A DNA stretch of 7,252 nt from Gammaproteobacteria bacterium. Its GTDB lineage: Bacteria > Pseudomonadota > Gammaproteobacteria > PS1 > Pseudothioglobaceae. Below, one piece after another: positions 1-5,839 of this stretch. The notes below the pieces were generated by a model. It was not told where the DNA came from and did not search any database. It saw only the letters and a list, made by a program, of their open reading frames with translations. Within the stretch, counting starts at the first letter, position 1. Every line of letters starts with the position of its first letter. The stretch is from positions 1 through 7,252 of the forward strand of contig JAPYQD010000035.1 in the NCBI GenBank assembly GCA_029937335.1. Reading direction: 5' to 3'. Both the position numbers and the translations under genes were made by a program.

Positions 1-602
1 GCATTCAGGCAATGACACAGATCAGAGATCTCTGGCTCTTGTGCTGCGTTGTGAATTGTGGTGGTGCCTTTGGCTAAAGTAGCAGCCATTAAAACATTTT
101 CAGTTGCCGTTACCGTGACCTGATCAAAATATATATCCGTGCCAATGAGCGCCTCAGCATGGGCATAAATATAGCCATTTTTAACTTCGATGGTGGCGCC
201 AAGATCCTCGAGTGCTTTGAGGTGTAAGTTAACAGGGCGTGTACCAATCGCACAACCACCGGGAAGAGAAACTTTGGCTTCTCCATATTTGGCAAGCATC
301 GGACCTAAGACTAAAATTGAGGCACGCATGGTTTTAACCAAATTGTAATCAGCCACTAGACTAGTGAGTTTGGATGAGTCAACAAATAAATCACTATTGG
401 ATTCTAAAATAAACTCAGCACCCATATCCATCAACAGCCTAAGTGTTGTTGAGACGTCACTTAAATGTGGAGTGTTGGTTAAGGTGATTGGGCCATCTGC
501 CAAAATAGAGGCAAATAAAATAGGCAGAGAGGAGTTTTTAGAGCCGGCAGCTTTAATCGTTCCATGCAAGACGTTTCCCCCTTGAATAACCAGCTTGTAC
601 AC
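1..602 (-). CDS. murA: UDP-N-acetylglucosamine 1-carboxyvinyltransferase, N-terminal 200 residues (cut by window edge)
   Basis: MurA transfers enolpyruvate from phosphoenolpyruvate to UDP-GlcNAc in the cytoplasm, the first committed step of peptidoglycan synthesis. I translated the minus strand from a GTG at 602-600. The protein begins V/M-YKLVIQGGN, the usual MurA opening. K22-N23 in the AAGSKNSSLPIL segment correspond to the substrate-binding Lys22-Asn23 of the E. coli enzyme. The catalytic-loop cysteine is C117 in LPGGCAIGTRPVNLHL (E. coli Cys115), and R122 matches Arg120. TVTATENVLMAATLAKGTT and the EPEISDL segment are also typical. About 200 of roughly 420 residues are present; the rest lies beyond position 1. 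The GTG shares its first base with the mlaC stop (TAGTG), and no in-frame start lies upstream of that stop, so translation is probably coupled to mlaC. The frame is intact and all visible active-site residues are present. Identity is seen directly; coupling is inferred. Confidence 0.97.
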   Translation of the reverse strand, partial: MYKLVIQGGNVLHGTIKAAGSKNSSLPILFASILADGPITLTNTPHLSDVSTTLRLLMDMGAEFILESNSDLFVDSSKLTSLVADYNLVKTMRASILVLGPMLAKYGEAKVSLPGGCAIGTRPVNLHLKALEDLGATIEVKNGYIYAHAEALIGTDIYFDQVTVTATENVLMAATLAKGTTTIHNAAQEPEISDLCHCLN

Positions 603-1276
603 TATTTAAGTTTTTTAAAGATTTTAGCAACTAGGCTATCAATGCCTTTGCGTCTGATATGTGAATTGAATTGGGCAGCGTAGTTTTTAACCAAACTAAC
701 CCCTGAAAAAACCACATCATAAACTCGCCATTGGTTAGAGCGAATCATTTTTAAAGTGATATTAATAGGTTTTGGATCATCATTAAGTGTGATGATTAAT
801 TTAACAATGGCCTTATTATTTTTACGTTTAACGTTTGAATCTACTGAAATACTCACACTATCAAGTTTTTCATAAGAACCCAGAATACCCGCATAATCTT
901 TCATTAAAGATTGTGAGATGTATCGCTGAAAAATAACTTTTTGATTGTGGTTTAGTTTGCCCCAGTGCTTTTTAAGGGCTAATTGGGTCGAAACATCCAT
1001 CGCAATACTAGGTAACAGCTTGATTCTAATCAGTGACTTGATGTTTTCAGGGGTTGCTTTGCCTGATTTTTTTAGCTCTTTAAGTGAAGATAACGCACTC
1101 ATCATGATATTGAGCGCCGCCGTATTTGGTGGATCGATAATATCTGCTACTGACTCGTTTATTATCTGTGCTGGATTTGGCATTGTCGGTATGCCATTCA
1201 TACCATTCATACTATCCATTGCAAAAGCAAGATTTAGTTGAACAATAGCCAATATAATGATAAGTCGTTTAAACAT
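602..1276 (-). CDS. mlaC: Periplasmic phospholipid-binding protein MlaC (Ttg2D/toluene-tolerance family)
   Basis: MlaC shuttles phospholipids across the periplasm between the outer-membrane MlaA complex and the inner-membrane MlaFEDB transporter, keeping the outer membrane asymmetric. The 224-residue product is close to the E. coli length of 211. Residues 1-19 form a signal peptide (MFKR, a hydrophobic stretch, then LAFA with likely cleavage after A19). The family signature is clear in residues 82-135 (IKLLPSIAMDVSTQLALKKHW and the FQRYISQSLMKDYAGILGSY segment) and in the C-terminal strands (WRVYDVVFSGVSLVKNYAAQ, then GIDSLVAKI). The mature N-terminus is unusual: residues 20-32 are rich in Met, Asn and Gly with a repeated MNG. 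The ATG at 1276 has only a weak ribosome site. The stop overlaps murA by one base. MlaF, E and D are not upstream, where uvrC diverges instead, and mlaB and ibaG are missing between mlaC and murA. Confidence 0.93.
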   Translation of the reverse strand: MFKRLIIILAIVQLNLAFAMDSMNGMNGIPTMPNPAQIINESVADIIDPPNTAALNIMMSALSSLKELKKSGKATPENIKSLIRIKLLPSIAMDVSTQLALKKHWGKLNHNQKVIFQRYISQSLMKDYAGILGSYEKLDSVSISVDSNVKRKNNKAIVKLIITLNDDPKPINITLKMIRSNQWRVYDVVFSGVSLVKNYAAQFNSHIRRKGIDSLVAKIFKKLK

Positions 1277-1339
1277 AACTTTTTTGATTTAGATAAAATT
1301 AACTTTATTTTACCGTTTTTTTTAAGATATAAATAAATA
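1277..1339. promoter_or_regulatory. Divergent promoter region between mlaC and uvrC
   Basis: This 63-bp, very AT-rich spacer must serve both divergent genes. For uvrC, one candidate pair is TTGATT (1284-1289) with TATTTT (1306-1311), spaced 16 bp. A second -10-like box, TATAAA (1328-1333), ends only 6 bp before the GTG start, which would give a transcript with almost no leader. For mlaC on the minus strand, TAAAAT (1312 down to 1307) is a possible -10 box with no convincing -35. Such boxes arise easily by chance in AT-rich DNA, so the individual assignments are weak; that the spacer contains promoters is a safe inference from the divergent layout. Confidence 0.4.
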
Positions 1340-3133
1340 GTGCCTATTAAAGAAAATAAAGAAAAACTAAAAAATTTAAGCCAGCATCCTGGCGTCTATC
1401 AAATGCTTGATAAGAATCAACAAGTGATTTATATAGGCAAGGCAAAAAACCTTAAAAAAAGAGTGTCTAGTTATTTTAGTAAACAACATTCAGATGGAAA
1501 AACCAGGGCTTTAGTTGCTAATATCAAAGACTTTGAGGTGATTGTTACTGACACCGAAACCCAGGCTTTATTGTTGGAAAATGAGCTTATTAAGCAACAC
1601 AAGCCACGCTATAACATCTTATTAAAAGACGCAAAAAGTTACCCGTATATTTATATTACTAATGACAAACACCCTAGAGTGAGTTTTTATCGTGGTCAAA
1701 AAAATAAAGATTATCAGTTTTTTGGGCCGTATCCATCTGCGCATGTGGTGCGAGATTCATTGGCTATTTTGAAAAAAATATTTAAAGTTCGTCAATGTAC
1801 CAACAGTGTTTACCGATCTCGATCTCGTCCTTGTTTAGAATATCAAATAGGCCTTTGTACAGCGCCTTGTGTTGGCAAAATCAGTGATGAAAATTACGCA
1901 TATGATGTAGCGATGATGTCATTATTTTTGAGTGGCAAGGGCAAGGAAACGTTGGGCAAGGTGTCAGACAAAATGCAACAAGCATCCATTGATTTAGACT
2001 TTGAACTGGCTGCACATTATCGCGATCAGTTGATCGGATTGCGCACCATTCAAGAGCAGCACACCTCACAAAGTATGGGTGATATGGATGTGGTGAGCAT
2101 TGTTGAAAAAGACGGAATCCATGCTGTTGAGGTGTTATTTGTTCGCTCTGGAAAACAAATAGGGCAAGACTGTATTTTTCCAAAACACGCAAAAGGCAAG
2201 TCATCTAAGGAGGTTTTATCTGCTTTTTTACCGCTATATTATTTAGGCAAAGATACGCCAAAACAATTATTGCTTGGTGAAAAGTTACTAGATAAAGCGC
2301 TCATTGCTTCTGCCTTAAATACTCAAATTATTGATACACCACAAAAAGACAAGCGTCATTTTTTAAAGATTGCCACTTTAACAGCCAAGGAAAACCTTAA
2401 GCAGCATTTAATTTCAAGATTTACCAAGCGTTCACAATTAATGCAATTACAAAAAACGCTTAATTTGAGTTCATTACCAAACCACATGGAATGTTTTGAT
2501 ATTAGTCACACTATGGGTGAAGCGACTACAGCGGCTTGCGTGGTGTTTGAAAAAGGTTTGCCAAAAGTCAGTAAATACCGTCAATTTAATATTAAAGACA
2601 TTACGCCAGGAGATGACTACGCAGCGATGAATCAAGCGGTTTTTAGGCGCTATTCTAGACTGGTGAAAGATAATAAGACTTTACCAGATGTGGTGTTTAT
2701 TGATGGCGGGTTAGGGCAGCTCAATCAAGCCATTATGGTGATGGATTCGATTGGTATTGAGTCAATCCAACTGGTTGGTGTGGCCAAAGGCGAAGGCAGA
2801 AAGGCGGGGCTTGAAACGCTGATTATGGTTAAGGAAGGCAAAACTCAAAAGATTAACTTACCGCCACATGACCAAGCGCTGATGTTGGTGAATCATATTC
2901 GTGATGAGTCTCATCGTTTTGCGATAAAACATCATCGAAAAAAACGTGCTAAAAAACGCCAAACTTCCCCTCTCGAAAACATTAAAGGGGTGGGTAAGTT
3001 GCGTAGAATAGCGTTGTTAAATTATTTTGGTGGCCTGCAAGAGATTCAAAAAGCCAGTTGTGATGAGATTGTAAAAGTAAATGGAATCTCTAAAGCGTTA
3101 GCAGATAAAATAGTAGAAAAACTAAGGCGGTGA
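1340..3133 (+). CDS. uvrC: UvrABC excinuclease subunit C
   Basis: UvrC makes both incisions flanking a DNA lesion after recruitment by UvrB in nucleotide excision repair. The 597-residue product is near the E. coli length of 610. Domains in order: GIY-YIG nuclease at about 14-95 (GVY at 18-20, YIGKAKNLKKR at 31-41, LLLENELIK with the acidic catalytic residue near 82); a four-cysteine cluster C153, C165, C173, C177 with the same spacing as the iron-sulfur cluster ligands of E. coli UvrC; a UVR motif for UvrB contact at about 203-238; and an RNase H-like nuclease domain with D387 (CFDISHTMGEATTAACV), D455 (FIDGGLGQL) and H525 (RDESHRFAI) as the probable catalytic triad. Two helix-hairpin-helix motifs follow at about 545-595. 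The start is GTG with no evident Shine-Dalgarno sequence. The last codons contain the ribosome site for the next reading frame. No frameshift or missing key residue was seen. Confidence 0.98.
   Translation: MPIKENKEKLKNLSQHPGVYQMLDKNQQVIYIGKAKNLKKRVSSYFSKQHSDGKTRALVANIKDFEVIVTDTETQALLLENELIKQHKPRYNILLKDAKSYPYIYITNDKHPRVSFYRGQKNKDYQFFGPYPSAHVVRDSLAILKKIFKVRQCTNSVYRSRSRPCLEYQIGLCTAPCVGKISDENYAYDVAMMSLFLSGKGKETLGKVSDKMQQASIDLDFELAAHYRDQLIGLRTIQEQHTSQSMGDMDVVSIVEKDGIHAVEVLFVRSGKQIGQDCIFPKHAKGKSSKEVLSAFLPLYYLGKDTPKQLLLGEKLLDKALIASALNTQIIDTPQKDKRHFLKIATLTAKENLKQHLISRFTKRSQLMQLQKTLNLSSLPNHMECFDISHTMGEATTAACVVFEKGLPKVSKYRQFNIKDITPGDDYAAMNQAVFRRYSRLVKDNKTLPDVVFIDGGLGQLNQAIMVMDSIGIESIQLVGVAKGEGRKAGLETLIMVKEGKTQKINLPPHDQALMLVNHIRDESHRFAIKHHRKKRAKKRQTSPLENIKGVGKLRRIALLNYFGGLQEIQKASCDEIVKVNGISKALADKIVEKLRR
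3123..3133 (+). promoter_or_regulatory. Near-ideal Shine-Dalgarno sequence overlapping the uvrC stop codon
   Basis: TAAGGCGGTGA matches the full anti-16S ideal TAAGGAGGTGA at 10 of 11 positions. It is the strongest ribosome site I noticed in a window where most starts have poor ones. Its core GGCGG (3126-3130) ends 6 bases before the ATT at 3137, a normal spacing for initiation. It covers the last two and a half codons and the stop of uvrC, so terminating ribosomes would be placed to restart there. This site is the main reason for choosing ATT 3137 as a start codon. Confidence 0.6.
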
Positions 3134-3136
3134 TTT

Positions 3137-3310
3137 ATTTTTAAATTCTTTTTATTTATTTTTGTAATTGCATACATAGTATGGTTTTTAAACAATCGTA
3201 TTTTAGGTAAGCACCTTGCTTTAGCGAAAGTGATTGCTTTTACTTTGGTGGCTTCTAGTTTGGTGGGTTTGGTTTTATGGACCTTGTCTTATCTGGTGGA
3301 ACAGGTTTAG
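3137..3310 (+). CDS. Small two-helix membrane protein, probable ATT start (57 aa)
   Basis: I do not recognise this family. The frame follows uvrC in the same phase and runs 57 codons from ATT 3137 to TAG 3308-3310. Read as MFKFFLFIFV at the N-terminus, it has a first hydrophobic helix at residues 4-18, a short basic loop at 19-31 (NNRILGKHLALAK) and a second hydrophobic helix at 32-53, ending VEQV. The basic loop suggests a hairpin in the inner membrane with the loop in the cytoplasm. No ATG, GTG or TTG occurs in frame before codon 32 (GTG at 3230), which would remove the whole first helix. ATT is a known rare start (infC and pcnB in E. coli), and the strong ribosome site just upstream supports it. 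Alternatives are readthrough of the uvrC TGA, a base error for ATG, or a non-coding gap. It ends within the convergent HAD gene by 4 bp. Function unknown. Confidence 0.6.
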   Translation: MFKFFLFIFVIAYIVWFLNNRILGKHLALAKVIAFTLVASSLVGLVLWTLSYLVEQV

Positions 3311-3948
3311 TTTTTCCGGGATAAAATTAGGGTGTTGAGGTGCTGTGTTTTTTTAATCACTTTGTCTGATACATTCACCAAGATTGATAAATTAGATGCC
3401 TCCCAAACAGGCAGATCACGCATATGATCCCCCATATAATCAAACTGTTTTTTACCAAAGCGTTCAATCAGTTTTTGCGCTTTGTTGTGCGAAGATAAAT
3501 TAAAGTCGGCATTGCTAGCCATTACATCATCAAACAAAGAGTTGTTGGCTGATTTGCTTTTTAAGGTCTCAGTTTTTTCAGCAAAAAAATCTAAATTTTG
3601 CTCATTATTAATAATGGTTTCATCATTTTTACGTGTTTGAAAATACTTAACTACTTCAAAAGCATAATCTTTGTGCGAAGCCGTTGCCAGTATGATGGGT
3701 GAGCCTTGTTTTTTGCGCTCAACAATGTAATCAATAGTGTCTTGGATATAAGGCAATGTTTGTGCGTCAATACTAAAGCGTTTAACCAGTTGGGCTTTTA
3801 AATAACCCTTGCCTTTAGCAAACCAAAAAGGATATAGTAGTATCAACCACGGGCTTTTTTTAAGTACCGCTATAGAAGATTCATACAATAAATCAGTATC
3901 GATTAGTGTGTGGTCTAAATCAACAATAAGTGGAATATTGTTATTCAC
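3307..3948 (-). CDS. HAD-superfamily hydrolase, free-standing relative of the HAD domain found fused to UbiA prenyltransferases
   Basis: A 213-residue cytoplasmic protein predicted to be a phosphatase or phosphotransferase; the substrate is unknown. All four HAD motifs are visible: motif I DLDHTLIDTD with nucleophile D10 and acid/base D12; motif II ILATAS at 86-91; motif III lysine K156 in SSHNKAQKL; motif IV GDHMRDLPVW with D174 and D178. The LLYES, YPFWFAKGKGYLK and DLPVWEAS segments recall, from memory, the N-terminal domain of HAD-UbiA fusion proteins, but no membrane prenyltransferase domain follows here. Residues about 104-137 are an extra hydrophilic segment between the helix after motif II and the LFDDVMAS strand. 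The GTG start overlaps the uup stop (GTGA, 4 bp), so the two are probably cotranscribed and translationally coupled. The TAA stop overlaps the stop of the convergent small membrane frame by 4 bp. The superfamily is certain, the subfamily likely, the substrate not assignable. Confidence 0.9.
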   Translation of the reverse strand: MNNNIPLIVDLDHTLIDTDLLYESSIAVLKKSPWLILLYPFWFAKGKGYLKAQLVKRFSIDAQTLPYIQDTIDYIVERKKQGSPIILATASHKDYAFEVVKYFQTRKNDETIINNEQNLDFFAEKTETLKSKSANNSLFDDVMASNADFNLSSHNKAQKLIERFGKKQFDYMGDHMRDLPVWEASNLSILVNVSDKVIKKTQHLNTLILSRKN

Positions 3949-5795
3949 TCTAATTCACTCCATTTTTCATAATAACGTTCAAGGTCAGCCTCTAATCTAG
4001 CCAGCCTAATCAATGCATCTTGAGATTCAGGCTGCTGGAAAAATTCAGGATTTGATAATTGTAATTGAATTTCGCCAATTTCAATCTCTGTTTTTTCAAT
4101 TTTATTGGGTAATTTCTTAAGTTCTTGCTGTTGTTTGTAGCTGAGTTTTTTACTATCAGGTTTACTTTTAGGCTTAATCTTAGGTGCTGTTTTGGTTTTT
4201 TTCTCGTTAAGATCGTCTTGCCTTTGAATAAGGTAGTCGTCATAACCACCTGCATATTGGTTAATCGTGCCGTCGCCATCCATGACCACGGTAGAGCCCA
4301 CCACATTATTTAAGAAGGTTCTATCATGTGAGATTAAAATTAAGGTGCCCGTATAGTCAACTAACATTTCTTCTAATAATTCTAGCGTTTCTACGTCAAG
4401 ATCATTTGTGGGCTCGTCAAGTATAAGTAAGTTGGCAGGTTGTGAAAGAATTTTGGCCAACATTAGTCGGTTCTTTTCACCACCAGAGAACATTCTAATG
4501 GGTGCCATGGCTTGTTTTCCAGTGAACAGGAATTGGCGTAAATAACCAATAATGTGCTTACTTTTACCACCAATATCAATATGCTCACGTCCGCCAGAAA
4601 CAAAATCCATGGCCTTCATATTTAGATCAAGATTTTCACGCATTTGATCAAAATAAGCCAGTTTAATGGTTTTGGAGCGACGAATAGTACCACTATCAGG
4701 TTGTAATTCATCTAGTAATAACTTAATAAAGGTAGATTTTCCTGTGCCATTGCCACCGATAATGCCGATTTTTTCACCTTTTAATACCATCATCGAAAAG
4801 TCTTTAATTAAAGTCAATCCGGCAATTTGATAGTTAATTTTTTTGACTTCAAATACCAATTTAGAGACGCGTTTTTCATCACCTTCTACTGAGTGAATTT
4901 TGACACCACCTTGTTTTTTCCGGCGATTGACAAAAGAGGATCGCATATCCTCTAGGGCGCGCACTCGTCCCTCGTTACGAGTGCGTCTAGCTTTAATGCC
5001 TTGACGAATCCAAACTTCTTCTTGAGCAAGTTTTTTGTCAAAGCGCGCATTGGACAACTCTTCGGCATGTAATCGCTCGTCTTTACGTTTGACGTAATCT
5101 TTATATCCGCAATCAAACACTGATAAGTGGCCACGATCCAAGTCAAAGACCTTGTTAACAATGCCAGCTACAAAGGACCGATCATGACTAATTAATATTA
5201 AAGTACCATGGAATTCCCTTAGCATTCTTTCCAGGTCAAGAATAGCGGTGATGTCCATGTGATTAGTGGGCTCATCAAGTAGCAACACATCAGGGGCTTG
5301 AATTAACGCTCTTGCTAGCATAACACGTCGTCGCCAACCACCAGAAAGTGTGGATAAAATTGCCTCAGGATTAAGGGTGAAGCGATTTAAAATTGCCTCG
5401 ATTTTATGTAGATATTGCCAAGCATCTAACTCATCGATTTTCGTTTGCAAATCAGCGGCTGCTTCCAATTCTCCACTATGGGTAAGTTGTTGGTAATCAC
5501 TTAATATTAGCCCAATATCGCCTAAACCCTCAGCAACAATATCAAATAATTTTTTTTCATTATCTTCAGGCGGCGTTTGTTCAAGATAACTAATTTTTGT
5601 GCCTTTTTTAATTTTTAATTTGCCATCATCAGCGCTGATTGTGCCGGCCAAGATGCGCATAAAGGTTGACTTACCTTCGCCATTGCGTCCGATCAGTGCA
5701 ATTTTGTCACCTTTATGAATAGTCGAGCTAACGCCATTAAGGATTGGCTTGTCTGAAAAGCTAAGAGAAATATTATCTAGCGTGATTAATGGCAT
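3945..5795 (-). CDS. uup: ABC-F family ATPase Uup
   Basis: Uup is a soluble protein with two ATPase domains and no transmembrane segments. In E. coli it is linked to ribosome-associated functions, to precise excision of transposons and to branched-DNA processing. The 616-residue product is close to the E. coli length of 635. First ABC domain: Walker A GRNGEGKST (36-44), signature LSGGW (150-154), Walker B LLLDEPTNHMD (171-181) with E175, and ISHDRSF (202-208). An arginine-rich linker at about 240-310 (WIRQGIKARRTRNEGRVRAL) is typical of Uup. Second domain: Walker A GGNGTGKST (347-355), signature FSGGEKNR (436-443), Walker B LLILDEPTNDLD (456-467) with E461. The tail has a lysine-rich stretch (532-552), then a coiled coil from about 553 (LSYKQQQELKKLPNKIEKTE), the Uup C-terminal DNA-binding domain; this separates it from EttA and YheS. 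The ATG at 5795 is weakly supported by TAAG just upstream. The stop overlaps the HAD gene by GTGA. Confidence 0.96.
   Translation of the reverse strand: MPLITLDNISLSFSDKPILNGVSSTIHKGDKIALIGRNGEGKSTFMRILAGTISADDGKLKIKKGTKISYLEQTPPEDNEKKLFDIVAEGLGDIGLILSDYQQLTHSGELEAAADLQTKIDELDAWQYLHKIEAILNRFTLNPEAILSTLSGGWRRRVMLARALIQAPDVLLLDEPTNHMDITAILDLERMLREFHGTLILISHDRSFVAGIVNKVFDLDRGHLSVFDCGYKDYVKRKDERLHAEELSNARFDKKLAQEEVWIRQGIKARRTRNEGRVRALEDMRSSFVNRRKKQGGVKIHSVEGDEKRVSKLVFEVKKINYQIAGLTLIKDFSMMVLKGEKIGIIGGNGTGKSTFIKLLLDELQPDSGTIRRSKTIKLAYFDQMRENLDLNMKAMDFVSGGREHIDIGGKSKHIIGYLRQFLFTGKQAMAPIRMFSGGEKNRLMLAKILSQPANLLILDEPTNDLDVETLELLEEMLVDYTGTLILISHDRTFLNNVVGSTVVMDGDGTINQYAGGYDDYLIQRQDDLNEKKTKTAPKIKPKSKPDSKKLSYKQQQELKKLPNKIEKTEIEIGEIQLQLSNPEFFQQPESQDALIRLARLEADLERYYEKWSELE
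4935..4953 (-). repeat. Perfect 7-bp inverted repeat within uup
   Basis: Arms AGAGGAT (4935-4941) and ATCCTCT (4947-4953) are exact reverse complements around a 5-base loop. On the uup mRNA the stem is followed at once by UUU and then GUC, a short terminator-like tail. It encodes the EDMRSSF part of the inter-domain linker. The match is seen directly; any role is inference. Confidence 0.6.
4960..4985 (-). repeat. Perfect 9-bp GC-rich inverted repeat within uup
   Basis: Arms CGCACTCGT (4960-4968) and ACGAGTGCG (4977-4985) are exact reverse complements around an 8-base loop. It lies 6 bases from the neighbouring 7-bp inverted repeat and encodes the conserved RTRNEGRVR stretch of the Uup linker. 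The segment is noticeably richer in G+C than the rest of this AT-rich gene. Protein conservation may explain part of it. Confidence 0.6.
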
Positions 5796-5839
5796 GCTTA
5801 AGGGTTAAAATTGTATTAATTATATTTTGATATTTTAGT
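5796..5839. promoter_or_regulatory. Divergent promoter region between uup and ccmH
   Basis: This 44-bp AT-rich spacer separates divergent starts. On the minus strand a perfect -10 consensus TATAAT lies at 5824-5819, placing a uup transcript start near 5812 with a leader of roughly 16 bases. The upstream TTGCAT (5845-5840, spacing 15) is a poor -35 and would lie inside the ccmH coding start. On the plus strand TATATT (5821-5826) or TATTTT (5831-5836) could serve ccmH, leaving little or no leader, and no Shine-Dalgarno sequence precedes the ccmH ATG. The minus-strand box is the better supported. Confidence 0.45.

Noticed and set aside
110..585. Open frames at 110-295 (minus) and 364-585 (plus) over murA
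   Set aside because: The correct minus-strand frame gives an uninterrupted MurA from the GTG at 602; these are in other frames.
945..1241. Open frame of 98 codons on the plus strand opposite mlaC
   Set aside because: It is fully antisense to a well-supported MlaC and has no recognisable domain; it is a shadow of the codon pattern.
1881..2204. Open frame of 107 codons on the minus strand inside uvrC
   Set aside because: It is antisense to the UVR and central region of a clear UvrC, with no family resemblance.
3181..3210. ATG at 3181 as start of a gene after uvrC
   Set aside because: It is in a different phase from the small membrane frame and reaches a TAA after nine codons.
3212..3230. Possible terminator stem CTTT/AAAG after uvrC
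   Set aside because: The stem is only four A/T-rich pairs, has no T-run behind it and lies inside the small membrane frame.
4010..4306. Open frames inside uup on both strands (also 4125-4313 and 4952-5161)
   Set aside because: They overlap intact Uup coding sequence in other frames; compositions are low-complexity shadows of the lysine-rich tail and linker.
3945..5795. Reading the ABC-F protein as an antibiotic-resistance factor
   Set aside because: The lysine-rich tail and C-terminal coiled coil beginning KLSYKQQQELKKLP, and the RQGIKARRTRNEGRVRAL linker, mark it as the housekeeping Uup type.
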